DNA of 64,000 bases, taken from positions 744,001-808,000 of the forward strand of contig CAVSCX010000011.1 in NCBI GenBank assembly GCA_963726615.1, given 5' to 3'. The translations under genes were made by a program, and so were the position numbers. Shown piece after piece: positions 8,099 through 16,659 of this stretch. The notes beneath the pieces are model-generated. The model was given only the letters and a program-made list of their open reading frames with translations. It was not told where the DNA came from and did no database searches. The DNA is from CAWDZK01 sp963726615 (GTDB taxonomy: Bacteria > Actinomycetota > Actinomycetes > JACCUZ01). Position 1 is the stretch's first letter. Each line of letters starts with the position of its first letter.

Positions 8099-8983
8099 TC
8101 AGGCGGTGCGGACCCGCAGCTGGCGTGCGGCCAGCCCGGCACCGCCGAGCAGCAGCGCCGGCGCCCAGGCCAGCACCGCGGTCAGCGCCACCGCGCCGAG
8201 GGCCGCGGACCAGGTGACCCCGAGCGAGGCAAGGCCCACCACCAGCGCGCCCTCGCGCGGACTGGCCCCGTTGACGCCGGGGATGATGCCTGCCACCTGG
8301 CTGGCCCCGAAGACCCCCAGCAGCGCCAGCGGGCTGACGTCCTGACCGAGTGCCGCGAGGTTGCCGGTCAGCAGCCCGATGATCGAGAGCTGGTAGCCCA
8401 TCGAGAGCAGCACACCGCGGGCGAGGACCTTGGGCGGCGGGAGCGGCCGGCGGGCGAACAGGCCCGGACGGAGGTGGCGGAACACCAGCGCCGCGGCCAG
8501 GACGGCCGCGGCGATCGCAGCGGCCGCCACCAGCAGGCGCAGCGGCAGGGCCGAGCCGGAGATGACGACGAACACCGCGAGCCCCAGCGCCCCGACGAGG
8601 CGGTCCAGGGCGACCTCGGCGACAGCCGACGGCCGGTTCATGCCGCTGCTGCGCTGGAGCCGGTGCATCCGCCAGACGTCGGCACCGAGGTGCGCCGGTG
8701 AGGCGAGCCCCAACAGCTCGCTCTCGGCATACACCCGCAGGTGCCAGCGCCGGCGCTGGCCCCCGGTGGACAGTGCGTGCCACCGGAGCGGGCACAGGAC
8801 GTACTTGCCGAGCACCCACGGCAGCAGGCCCAGCAGGGCGGGCTGCCACGAGGCGTGCGGGATGCGACCCAGGCTCCAGAGCGACACGCCTACTGCAACC
8901 AGCAGGCCGATTGCCGTGAGCCAGCGGGTCACCCGGGCTCGGACAGCGTGCGGCACCGCGGCTTCGGGGGTGGTACAGGTCAC
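8099..8983 (-). CDS. Lysylphosphatidylglycerol synthase TM-domain (YbhN-type) membrane protein
   Basis: 294 residues with about eight hydrophobic helices. Motifs of the UPF0104/LPG-synthase transmembrane family are present: LGKYVLCPLRWHAL, ESELLGLASPAHLGADVWRMHRLQ and the C-terminal SQVAGIIPGVNGASPREGALV. Only the flippase-like membrane half is present; there is no tRNA-dependent aminoacyltransferase domain. It is the first of three leftward genes with PAP2 and GDPD, about 100 bp before PAP2. A role in moving or modifying a lipid is inferred. Confidence 0.83.
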   Translation of the reverse strand: MTCTTPEAAVPHAVRARVTRWLTAIGLLVAVGVSLWSLGRIPHASWQPALLGLLPWVLGKYVLCPLRWHALSTGGQRRRWHLRVYAESELLGLASPAHLGADVWRMHRLQRSSGMNRPSAVAEVALDRLVGALGLAVFVVISGSALPLRLLVAAAAIAAAVLAAALVFRHLRPGLFARRPLPPPKVLARGVLLSMGYQLSIIGLLTGNLAALGQDVSPLALLGVFGASQVAGIIPGVNGASPREGALVVGLASLGVTWSAALGAVALTAVLAWAPALLLGGAGLAARQLRVRTA

Positions 8984-9014
8984 GCGTCTTCCTCCAGGAC
9001 GACCACGGTCGGCA

Positions 9015-9041
9015 GGGGGCCCGGCTGCTGCGTCGGCCCCC
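9015..9041. repeat. Small inverted repeat in a divergent spacer
   Basis: GGGGGCC (9015-9021) pairs with GGCCCCC (9035-9041) around 13 nt. It lies between the divergent LPG-synthase-TM and DUF4126 genes. No regulator motif was recognised in the remaining spacer. Confidence 0.35.
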
Positions 9042-9245
9042 TATTACCCCTTCGGTCGGCATCCGACCCGCCTTGACGTCCACAGGGTGGGACTGGCGTG
9101 CCCGGCGCCCGCATCGGGACGCTGAACCTCCGCGGGTCCGTAGGCAGGCGTGGCCCGGCCCGGTGGCCGGATGGCGCCGGACCGGCGGCCTCGACGTCGC
9201 GGGGCTCTGCCGGCCGTCCGTTTCGCCTGGTGAGAAGGTCGTCGC

Positions 9246-9830
9246 GTGGGTCAGCTGCTGCCGCTGGTGTTCACCTCCGGGTGGGCGAGCGGCGTGAACG
9301 CGTACGCGACCGTGCTTGTCCTCGGGCTGCTGGGCCGGTTCGCCGGGGTGGAGCAGGTGCCGGCCGGGCTGGAGCGCACCGATGTCCTCGTCGTGGCCGC
9401 GGTGCTCTACGCGCTGGAGTTCGTCACCGACAAGATCCCCTACGTCGACTCGGTCTGGGACTCGGTGCACACGGCGGTCCGGCCGGCCATCGGCACCGTC
9501 ATCGCCCTGGTCGTGTCCGGTGACGCGTCCTCCCTCGACCAGGCGCTCCTCGCCACCACGGGCGGGACGACGGCACTGGCCTCCCACCTGGTGAAGGGCG
9601 GCCTGCGGCTGGCCGTGAACACCTCCCCGGAGCCGGCGTCGAACGTCGTCGTCAGCCTGGTGGAGGACGGCGTCGTCGCCGGCCTGGTCGCCCTGGTGCT
9701 GGTGGCGCCGTGGGTCGCGGCCGCGATCGCCGCGGTGCTGCTCGCGACCGGGCTCACGCTGCTCGTGCTGCTGTGGTCGAGGATCCGGCGCTCCCTCCGC
9801 CGACGCCGCGGGCGCCGCGAGCCGACCTGA
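9246..9830 (+). CDS. DUF4126 family membrane protein
   Basis: 194 residues starting at GTG. The N-terminal block GQLLPLVFTSGWASGVNAYATVLVLGLLGR and the central TTGGTTALASHLVKGGLRLAVNTSPEPASN are characteristic of DUF4126, a family of small membrane proteins without known function. Four to five helices, ending in a very basic cytoplasmic tail (RIRRSLRRRRGRR). It ends about 28 bp before the CrtO-like gene, but that gene seems to have its own leaderless promoter, so co-transcription is uncertain. Confidence 0.82.
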   Translation: MGQLLPLVFTSGWASGVNAYATVLVLGLLGRFAGVEQVPAGLERTDVLVVAAVLYALEFVTDKIPYVDSVWDSVHTAVRPAIGTVIALVVSGDASSLDQALLATTGGTTALASHLVKGGLRLAVNTSPEPASNVVVSLVEDGVVAGLVALVLVAPWVAAAIAAVLLATGLTLLVLLWSRIRRSLRRRRGRREPT

Positions 9831-9846
9831 CCCGGGGGGCGGCTCC

Positions 9847-9852
9847 TAGGAT
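9847..9852 (+). promoter_or_regulatory. -10 element, leaderless promoter of the CrtO-like gene
   Basis: TAGGAT ends 6 nt before the GTG at 9859; no ribosome-binding site is seen. Confidence 0.6.
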
Positions 9853-9858
9853 CGACCG

Positions 9859-11430
9859 GTGCCCTCCAGCCGCGATGTCGTCGTGGTGGGCAGCGGGCAC
9901 AACGCCCTCGTCGCCGCCTGCTACCTGGCCCGCGAGGGCCTGGACGTCGAGGTGGTCGAGCAGGACACCGTGCTCGGAGGTGCGGTCTCGACGGTCGAGC
10001 GCTGGCCGGGCTACCAGGTCGACCGCGGCTCGAGCGTGCACATCATGGTGCGGCAGACGGGCATCGTCGAGGACCTGCGGCTGGCCGAGTGCGGTCTGGG
10101 CTACCTGGACATGGACCCGTGGGGGTTCGCGCCGTTCGGCGACGCTGCCAGCGGCGGTCAGCAAGCCCTCACCTTCCACGTCGACCTCGACGCGACCTGC
10201 ACGTCGATCGCCGCACTCTGCGGCGATCGGGACGCCGAGGCCTACCGCGCCTTCGTCACCGACTGGGCGGCGCGCAACGAGCGGGTGTTCGCGGCTCTGC
10301 AGGACGTCCCATCGCCGGGCCGGCTGGGCCGCCACCTGTGGGGGGTCGGGAAGGCGGCGGGCAGCCGGGACGGCCTGGAGCTGTCCCGGCAGTTCCTCCA
10401 GCCCGGTGACCAGCTGCTCGACGAGCACTTCACCGACGAGCGGCTCAAGACCGCGCTGTCCTGGCTGGGCTCGCAGTCCGGGCCGCCGACCTCCGAGGTG
10501 GCCACCGCGGACCTGGTCGGCTGGAACGCGCTGCTGCACCGGATGCCGCCCGGCCGCCCCGTGGGCGGGTCCGGTGCCCTGACCACGGCACTGGCCGAGC
10601 GGCTGCGCCGGCTCGGGGGCAGCGTCCGGCTCGGCGACGCCGTCACCGCGATCACCCGGGCCGGCGACCGGGTCACCGGTGTGACCACGGCGAGCGGCGA
10701 CCGGGTCGCCGCCCGCGCGGTGGTCGCCGGCTGCCACGTCCTGACCACCCTCGAGCTGCTCGGCGACGCGTCCCTGCTGGCCCGTGCGACGACCGCGGTC
10801 CGGGTCGGCAACGGCATCGGGATGGTGGTCCGTCTCGCCACCCGGGAGCTGCCTCGCTACCCGGGTGCCGCCGGGCCGGCGTACCGGCCGTGGACGGCAA
10901 TGCAGCTGCTGGCACCGAGCCGCACCCACCTGCGGGCCGCCTACGGCGACTTCCTGGCCGGCCGGCCGCCGCGTGAGCCGGCCGTGCTTGTCATGACACC
11001 CACCGCGCTCGACCCGGGCATCGCTCCGGCCGACCGGCACGTCGTCAGCGTCTGGGCCCAGTGGCACCCCTACCAGCTGAGCACGGGCGAGCACTGGGAC
11101 GACATCCGCGACCGCGAGGCGGACCGGGTGGTCGCGCAGGTGGAGCGGGCCGCACCGGGCTTCACGAGCAGCATCGAGCAGGTGCACGTGCAGACGCCGC
11201 TCGACCTCGAGCGCGAGCTCGGCTTGCGCCGAGGCAACGTGATGCACGTCGAGATGGGCCTGGACGCGATGTTCGCCTACCGCCCGCTGCCGGAGCTCGC
11301 CGGTTACCGTACGCCGGTGCGCGGCCTCTTCCTCACCGGCGCGTCGACCCACCCCGGCGGCGGGGTCTTCGGCGCCTCGGGACGCACCGCGGCCCGGGTC
11401 GTGGTGGCTTCCCGACGACGGTGGCGCTGA
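9859..11430 (+). CDS. CrtO-like carotenoid ketolase / phytoene-dehydrogenase-family oxidoreductase
   Basis: 523 residues. The N-terminal FAD-binding dinucleotide fold VVVVGSGHNALVAA (GxGxxG with the GHN variant seen in CrtO and PYROXD2-like enzymes) is followed by EVVEQDTVLGGAV. The C-terminal flavin motif is GLFLTGASTHPGGGVFGASGR. The family includes CrtO beta-carotene ketolase, CrtI-type desaturases and uncharacterised enzymes; the GHN signature and length favour CrtO. It is followed after 2 bp by a CruF-like carotenoid hydratase, which supports a carotenoid role. Precise reaction uncertain. Confidence 0.75.
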   Translation: MPSSRDVVVVGSGHNALVAACYLAREGLDVEVVEQDTVLGGAVSTVERWPGYQVDRGSSVHIMVRQTGIVEDLRLAECGLGYLDMDPWGFAPFGDAASGGQQALTFHVDLDATCTSIAALCGDRDAEAYRAFVTDWAARNERVFAALQDVPSPGRLGRHLWGVGKAAGSRDGLELSRQFLQPGDQLLDEHFTDERLKTALSWLGSQSGPPTSEVATADLVGWNALLHRMPPGRPVGGSGALTTALAERLRRLGGSVRLGDAVTAITRAGDRVTGVTTASGDRVAARAVVAGCHVLTTLELLGDASLLARATTAVRVGNGIGMVVRLATRELPRYPGAAGPAYRPWTAMQLLAPSRTHLRAAYGDFLAGRPPREPAVLVMTPTALDPGIAPADRHVVSVWAQWHPYQLSTGEHWDDIRDREADRVVAQVERAAPGFTSSIEQVHVQTPLDLERELGLRRGNVMHVEMGLDAMFAYRPLPELAGYRTPVRGLFLTGASTHPGGGVFGASGRTAARVVVASRRRWR

Positions 11431-11432
11431 CC

Positions 11433-12248
11433 GTGACGGTGAGCAGCGGGACGCAGCCGTACCGGGTGCCGAGGGGGTACGGCCGGCAGCGGCCGTCACC
11501 GGCTGCCGTCGCGCTCCCGTGGCTGCTGCTCGCGCTCACTCTCGCCGCCCAGGTCTCCTACCCGCTGGTGGGCGGTGAGCGGTTGCGCGAGGTGACGATC
11601 GCGGTCGTCGTGCTGTCCGCCGCCACCTGTGTCGTGCACGCCCTCGTGCACCGCGGACGGGCATGGACGCTCGGGCTGGTGGTGGTCACTGCGGGAGGCG
11701 GTTTCGCCGCGGAGGCGGTCGGCGTCCGCACCGGGCTGCCGTTCGGCGACTACACCTACCTGGGCACCCTCGGACCGGAGGTCCTCGGCGTGCCCCTGGT
11801 GGTGCCGCTGGCCTGGACGATGATGGGCTACCCCGTGCTGCTCGCGGCGCGGCGCCTGACCCGGCGATGGGTGGTGCCGCTCGGCGCGTTCGGGCTCACC
11901 GCCTGGGACGTTTTCCTGGACCCGCAGATGGTCGGCGACGGCCACTGGCGCTGGGCCGACCCCGCGCCGTCGCTGCCCTGGGTGCCGGGGGTGCCGCTGA
12001 CGAACTTCGCAGGCTGGCTCGCTGTCGGCGCGCTGATGATGCTGGCCCTGACCGTGACGCTCCCGCGCGACGACGCGCCCCGGCCGGACGACCTGGTGCC
12101 GGCCACGCTGCTCGCCTGGACCTGGCTCGGGTACGTGCTCGGGAACCTGTTCTGGTTCGGCACCACGTCGGTGGCAGTGGTCGGCGGGACCGCGCTCGGG
12201 CTGCTGGCGCTGCCGTTCCTGTGGTCGTTGTGGCAGGCCCGCCCGTGA
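11433..12248 (+). CDS. Carotenoid biosynthesis protein, CruF-like (carotenoid 1,2-hydratase)
   Basis: 271 residues, six to seven transmembrane helices. The diagnostic stretch AEAVGVRTGLPFGDYTYLGTLGPEVLGVPL and the later TAWDVFLDPQMVGDGHWRW match the CruF/DUF422 family, which adds water to the psi-end of carotenoids (bacterioruberin and deinoxanthin pathways). The GTG start lies 2 bp after the CrtO-like stop, so the pair is translationally linked; GTGs at 11421 and 11439 are alternatives. It probably acts in the membrane on a linear or monocyclic carotenoid. Confidence 0.82.
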   Translation: MTVSSGTQPYRVPRGYGRQRPSPAAVALPWLLLALTLAAQVSYPLVGGERLREVTIAVVVLSAATCVVHALVHRGRAWTLGLVVVTAGGGFAAEAVGVRTGLPFGDYTYLGTLGPEVLGVPLVVPLAWTMMGYPVLLAARRLTRRWVVPLGAFGLTAWDVFLDPQMVGDGHWRWADPAPSLPWVPGVPLTNFAGWLAVGALMMLALTVTLPRDDAPRPDDLVPATLLAWTWLGYVLGNLFWFGTTSVAVVGGTALGLLALPFLWSLWQARP

Positions 12249-12251
12249 CGC

Positions 12252-13139
12252 CTACCGGTCGGTGGGCGGTTCGGCTCCGGACGGGGACGCGGACTCCGGT
12301 CGCTGCACCTGGTCCCAGAGCTCGACCGTCTGCAGCACCCAGAACACGGCGAAGAGCAGGACGAGTGTCGACTCGACCCCGAGCACGGCGTGGTCCCACC
12401 CGAGGGCCAGCCACCAGGCGCCGATCCCCAGCGAGCCGAGGACCATCGCCGCCGCCACCGCGAGGTAGCGGTTCGCCCACGCGGGCTTGCCCATCGGCTG
12501 CGTCGCCGTTGCCTGGGTGCGGGCGTAGCCCAGGGCATTGCCGACCACGACCGCGACGATGCACCCGAACATGGCGATCGCCGCGGTGTAGTGCGCGCGC
12601 TCGACGAACAGCTCCCGGTCCAGCCGGAAGACCACTCCGACGACGACAACCACCACCGCAGCGACAGCTGTCCCGACCGGGCCCGGCAGGTCCTGCTCGC
12701 CTCGAGCCCGCCCGATCCGGCCCAGCACGGCAACGACCGCCACCGCCACCACGGCGACAGCGAGCAGGGCACTGACGTTGTTGGTGACGTTCGACGCCCG
12801 TTCGCCGAGGTTGTCCCGGACCGAGTAGCACCGCTCGCGGTACGGCGTGGGGACGAACGCCACCACCGGCGCGAGCGCCCCCGCGACGTCCAGGAGCACG
12901 TCCTCCCGGCGGGTGTTCCCCTTGATCACGACGAGGCAGACACCGATCGCGACGAGTGCGGCCACGAACACCGCCTGGGCCGGCGTGTAGTAGTAGGCGC
13001 TGATCGAGGTCTGGAAGCAGCTGTAGCCGGTCTTGCGCCACTCGGCGGCCACGGCGGCGAAGAGCCCCACCACGAGCAGCACCATGCCGATCCGGAGGTA
13101 GCGGTAGGTCTGGACCGCCTTCAGGTCCAGCTCGGTCAT
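12252..13139 (-). CDS. Conserved hypothetical membrane protein
   Basis: 295 residues and about eight hydrophobic helices, ending in a short acidic, Pro-rich tail. I do not recognise a named family. Recognisable blocks are KTGYSCFQTSISAYYYTPAQAVFV near the N-terminus and FVPTPYRERCYSVRDN in an extracytoplasmic loop with one Cys. It is convergent with the CruF-like gene (3 bp apart) and divergent from the flavin monooxygenase. Nothing in the context assigns a function. Confidence 0.75.
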   Translation of the reverse strand: MTELDLKAVQTYRYLRIGMVLLVVGLFAAVAAEWRKTGYSCFQTSISAYYYTPAQAVFVAALVAIGVCLVVIKGNTRREDVLLDVAGALAPVVAFVPTPYRERCYSVRDNLGERASNVTNNVSALLAVAVVAVAVVAVLGRIGRARGEQDLPGPVGTAVAAVVVVVVGVVFRLDRELFVERAHYTAAIAMFGCIVAVVVGNALGYARTQATATQPMGKPAWANRYLAVAAAMVLGSLGIGAWWLALGWDHAVLGVESTLVLLFAVFWVLQTVELWDQVQRPESASPSGAEPPTDR

Positions 13140-13239
13140 GGCTCACCCGCTCCCGAAGCGCCGACACGTCGACACGTCGAGAGTGCCACCGGCCCGCCTG
13201 AGGAGACAGCCCCGGACGGGCGAGAAGACCGGCGTGCCC

Positions 13240-13245
13240 TAGCGT
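13240..13245 (+). promoter_or_regulatory. -10 element, leaderless promoter of the LLM gene
   Basis: TAGCGT ends 7 nt before the ATG at 13253. Confidence 0.6.
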
Positions 13246-13252
13246 CGGGCGG

Positions 13253-14215
13253 ATGACGACGAGCCCGGCCCGTGCGGCCACCGGCATGTGCTTCGACCGC
13301 TCGTTCCCGCCCGCGCTCGTCACCGAGATGGCGCGGCGGCTCGACGACGGCGCCGACCAGCTGTGGATCATCGAGGACTGCTTCTACACGGGCGGCGTCA
13401 GCCTCGCCGCCTCCGCGCTGGCCGTGACCGACAGGCTGCAGGTGGGGCTGGGCATCCTGCCGGCGGTGGCGCGCAACGCCGCCGTGACCGCGATGGAGGT
13501 GGCCACCCTCTGCGGTCTCGCCCCCGGCCGGGTGCTGCCCGGGATCGGACATGGCGTGCAGGCCTGGATGGCCCAGATGGGCGCCCGAACCCCCTCGCCG
13601 CTGACAACCCTGGAGGAGGTCATCACCGCGGTGACCCGGCTGCTGGCAGGCGAGACGGTGACGAGCCACGGCCGAGTTGTGCACCTCGACCACGTGCGAC
13701 TCGACCAGCCGCCCGCCGACCCGCCGCCGGTGCTGGCAGGTGTCCGCGGGCCGAGGTCGCTGGCCCTTGCCGGCCTGGTCGCCGGCGGCGTCGTGCTCGC
13801 CGAGCCGGCCGCGCCGGCGTACGTCCGGCTGGCCCTCGACCAGGCCGGTCGCCCGGACCCGTTCCACGTCGCCGTGTTCGCCCCTCTGTGCGTGACTCCG
13901 CAGCGGGAGACCGCCTACGAGATCATGGCGCCATGGGTGGCCGAGCGGGTCCCCGACCCGACCGCGGGCATGACCGCACTGCCGTTCTACGACGACCTCG
14001 CCGTGCTCCACCGGGAGCGGGGCGTCGAGGGCGTGCGACACATGCCCAGGGACTGGTGGGCCGAGATCGGGCCGATCGGCACCCTCGACGACGCGGCGGG
14101 GCACCTCACCGCGCTGGAGGCGGCGGGCGTGCACAGCATCGGGCTGTTCCCGGCGCCCGATGTGGAGGTGGCGCGTTCCCAGGTCGACGACGTGCTCGCC
14201 CTTGCGGCCCGCTGA
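13253..14215 (+). CDS. LLM-class flavin-dependent oxidoreductase
   Basis: 320 residues of the luciferase-like monooxygenase / F420-dependent reductase superfamily, a TIM barrel. Typical segments are GADQLWIIEDCF, LQVGLGILPAVARNA (cofactor-binding strand), ATLCGLAPGRVLPGIGHGVQAWM and PPVLAGVRGPRSLALAG. The F420 versus FMN question cannot be settled by eye; many actinobacterial members use F420. It is a single gene with its own promoter, followed by a strong bidirectional terminator hairpin. Confidence 0.82.
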   Translation: MTTSPARAATGMCFDRSFPPALVTEMARRLDDGADQLWIIEDCFYTGGVSLAASALAVTDRLQVGLGILPAVARNAAVTAMEVATLCGLAPGRVLPGIGHGVQAWMAQMGARTPSPLTTLEEVITAVTRLLAGETVTSHGRVVHLDHVRLDQPPADPPPVLAGVRGPRSLALAGLVAGGVVLAEPAAPAYVRLALDQAGRPDPFHVAVFAPLCVTPQRETAYEIMAPWVAERVPDPTAGMTALPFYDDLAVLHRERGVEGVRHMPRDWWAEIGPIGTLDDAAGHLTALEAAGVHSIGLFPAPDVEVARSQVDDVLALAAR

Positions 14216-14240
14216 CCCGGGTCCTGACCGCAGACGGCGA

Positions 14241-14276
14241 CAGGCCCCGTCGACCGTCTCCGGTCGGCGGGGCCTG
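14241..14276. terminator. Bidirectional terminator hairpin
   Basis: CAGGCCCCG (14241-14249) pairs with CGGGGCCTG (14268-14276); an inner GACCG/CGGTC stem surrounds a TCTC loop. It lies between the convergent LLM and fasciclin genes. There is no T-tract, as is common in high-GC actinomycetes. Confidence 0.75.
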
Positions 14277-14290
14277 CGCGTCAGGCCGGG

Positions 14291-14938
14291 TCAGCTCGTC
14301 GGGGCGAGCACCCCGTCGATGATGTAGACGGTCGCATTGGCGGTCTGCACGTTGCCGCAGACCACCGTGGCGCCACCGTTGACGGTGAAGTCCTCGCCGC
14401 TGCCCTCGACCGTCAGTGTGTCGCCCTGAAGGGTCTTGTGCTCGCCGGCGAGCTGGTCGGGCGACAGCGCGCCTGACACCACGTGGTAGGTCAGGACGGT
14501 CTTCAGCAGACCGTTGGGGTCACCCATCGCCTTCGTCAACGTCGCCTTGTCCATGGCCTTGAACGCGTCGTTGGTCGGTGCGAACACCGTGATGTCCTCG
14601 GCCGAGTTCAGGGTGTCGCCGAGGTTGGCCTCGCCGACCGCGGTCACGAGGGTCGACAGCAGCGGGTTGGCCGACGCAGCGGTCGCGACCGGGACCTCGG
14701 CCATGCCGGCGAAGCTGCCGGCGCCGTCGGCCGGGACCGAGGCGCAGCCCGCACCGAACGGCTCGGTGGCGGTGTCCTCGGCCGGCGTGCTCTCGGCTGG
14801 GGTGCTCTCGGCGGCGCTCGAGGCGCCGGAGCCTGCAGTGGTGGTGTCGCTGCTGCCGCCGCAGGCGGCGAGCACCGGCACGGTGAGCGCCACACCCGCG
14901 ACAGCGAGGACGAGGGAACGGTGGGAACGGAGCATCAT
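14291..14938 (-). CDS. Fasciclin-domain lipoprotein
   Basis: 215 residues. Lipoprotein signal peptide with lipobox VLAAC (lipidated Cys26), a Ser/Thr/Glu/Pro-rich linker, then one FAS1 domain with the H1/H2 motifs (ITVFAPTNDAF and YIIDGVLAPTS) and the central YHVV motif. Expected on the outer face of the membrane, with an adhesion- or matrix-type role as in mycobacterial MPT83/MPT70. The next genes on the same strand are two membrane molybdoenzymes. In mycobacteria, FAS1 proteins belong to the SigK regulon; no sigK/rskA pair lies in this window. Confidence 0.88.
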   Translation of the reverse strand: MMLRSHRSLVLAVAGVALTVPVLAACGGSSDTTTAGSGASSAAESTPAESTPAEDTATEPFGAGCASVPADGAGSFAGMAEVPVATAASANPLLSTLVTAVGEANLGDTLNSAEDITVFAPTNDAFKAMDKATLTKAMGDPNGLLKTVLTYHVVSGALSPDQLAGEHKTLQGDTLTVEGSGEDFTVNGGATVVCGNVQTANATVYIIDGVLAPTS

Positions 14939-15019
14939 CAGTGGATCTCTCTCTCGGGGTGGGTGTTCGGGTCTTCGGTCTTCGGCTTCGGTGTGAGGCG
15001 GTGGAGGGGTCTGGTGGGG

Positions 15020-16561
15020 CTAGCCGACCGTCACTGCGGTCGAGTGCCATCCGGTCGCGCCGGACGGGAACGGGGTGGCCCGCTTGGCGGGCTGGGTGGC
15101 GCCGCTGCTGTCGGTCGCGCGGACCTCGAGCGTGTGGCTGCCAGAGGTGGCGTCCCACTCCCAGACCCACTGGCGCCAGGTGTCGGTCGAGGGGACCTCA
15201 GCGAGCCGGGCGGCCGACCAGCGGCCGCCGTCGACCCGGACCTCGACCTTGTCGATGCCGCGGTGCTGGGCCCAGGCCACCCCTGCGACGGCGACCTTGC
15301 CGGGCTGCAGCTTGGCGAACGGTCGCGGGGTGTCGATGCGCGACATGGTCTTGATCGGGGCTTTTCGTGCCCATCCGCGCTCGACCCAGTAGGGCGTCTG
15401 CTCGTCGAACCTCGTGAGCTCGATGTCGGTGAGCCACTTCGTCGCGGACACGTAGCCGTAGAGGCCAGGGACGACCATCCGCACCGGGAACCCGTGCTCG
15501 GCCGGCAACGGCTCGCCGTTCATCCCGACCGCGAGCAGTGCATCCCGCCCGTCCATGACGACGGCCGTGGGGGTCCCGATGGTCATGCCGTCGGTCGACG
15601 TGCTCAGGACCATGTCGGCGTCAGGCTGGACGCCGGCCTCCCGCAGCAGGTCGGCCAGCGGCGCGCCGAGCCACCGTGCGTGGCCGGCGTACTTCCCGCC
15701 GACCTCGTTCGAGACGCAGGTCAGGGTGATGTCGCGCTCGACGAGGTCGCGGGACAGCAGCTCGTCGAAGGTCAGCTCGACCTCCGTGTCGACCATGCCG
15801 TGGACCTTCAGGGTCCAGCCGTCGGTGGACACCTGCGGCACCACCAGCGCGGTGTCGACCCGGTAGAAGTCCTTGTTGGGCGTCACGAAGCTGCTCACGC
15901 CGTCGACGGCGAGCTCGGCGCCGGCGGGCACCCGTGTCGCGGCACTCGCCGGGGCGGGCAGGTCGACGGCGGCGCGCGCCTCCGACACGTCGGTACGACG
16001 CGCGTTGAGCAGCCGGCCGACGGTGCCGGTCGCCAGCGACCCGGCGGCGACCCACAGGCCGGTGACGAGCAGTTGGCGGCGACGTTCGTCGGTCGAGGCC
16101 GGGTGCGATCCCGTCAGCGGGCGCAGCAGCACGATCAGTGCCATCGCGCCGACGACGGCACCGACCAGTGACGGGAACGGGTCCAGCGGCTGAGCGGCCG
16201 GCCGGGTGACGGCGGCCGCGGCGCCGACCAGGCCGAGCACGGCGACGCCGGCCAGGCCCACAGCGCGCGTCCGGACGGCGAGCGCGCCGGTCGCGAGCGC
16301 GAGCAGGACGAGCACGGCGAGGATCGACCCGATCAGCACCGGCTTGTCGTTGGTGCCGAACTCCCGGACCGCGAACTCCTTGAGCGGTGTCGGCGTCGCG
16401 TCGATGACGCTGCCGCCGACAGCGATGACGGGCGATGCCTGCGGGCGCACCAGGGCGGCGGCAAGCTCGGCCACAGCCAGTGCTGCCAGTGCTGCCAGCA
16501 GACCGGCGAGGGCGCCGAGCAGCGGCCTCCTCGGGATCGAGGTCGCTGCGGCGTAGGGCAT
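15020..16561 (-). CDS. Membrane-anchored molybdopterin oxidoreductase, sulfite-oxidase family (copy 2)
   Basis: 513 residues. About five N-terminal transmembrane helices (roughly residues 14-180) precede a sulfite-oxidase-type molybdopterin domain and a C-terminal Ig-like dimerisation domain (from about 400, VAVAGVAWAQHRGIDKVEVRVDGG). The molybdenum-ligand Cys is in TLTCVSNEVGG (about residue 282). The catalytic domain should face outside. It is highly similar throughout to the gene just upstream at 16660 on the same strand, so the two arose by tandem duplication. The substrate is unknown; protein methionine sulfoxide or sulfite are family precedents. Confidence 0.87.
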   Translation of the reverse strand: MPYAAATSIPRRPLLGALAGLLAALAALAVAELAAALVRPQASPVIAVGGSVIDATPTPLKEFAVREFGTNDKPVLIGSILAVLVLLALATGALAVRTRAVGLAGVAVLGLVGAAAAVTRPAAQPLDPFPSLVGAVVGAMALIVLLRPLTGSHPASTDERRRQLLVTGLWVAAGSLATGTVGRLLNARRTDVSEARAAVDLPAPASAATRVPAGAELAVDGVSSFVTPNKDFYRVDTALVVPQVSTDGWTLKVHGMVDTEVELTFDELLSRDLVERDITLTCVSNEVGGKYAGHARWLGAPLADLLREAGVQPDADMVLSTSTDGMTIGTPTAVVMDGRDALLAVGMNGEPLPAEHGFPVRMVVPGLYGYVSATKWLTDIELTRFDEQTPYWVERGWARKAPIKTMSRIDTPRPFAKLQPGKVAVAGVAWAQHRGIDKVEVRVDGGRWSAARLAEVPSTDTWRQWVWEWDATSGSHTLEVRATDSSGATQPAKRATPFPSGATGWHSTAVTVG

Positions 16562-16659
16562 GTGCAGGGGTTCTCCGCCGACCCATGCCGCGGATTGCCG
16601 GTGTGACCGGCTTCATACGGCGGCGACCTGCGACCGGGCAGCGCGTCCACCCGGCTGGG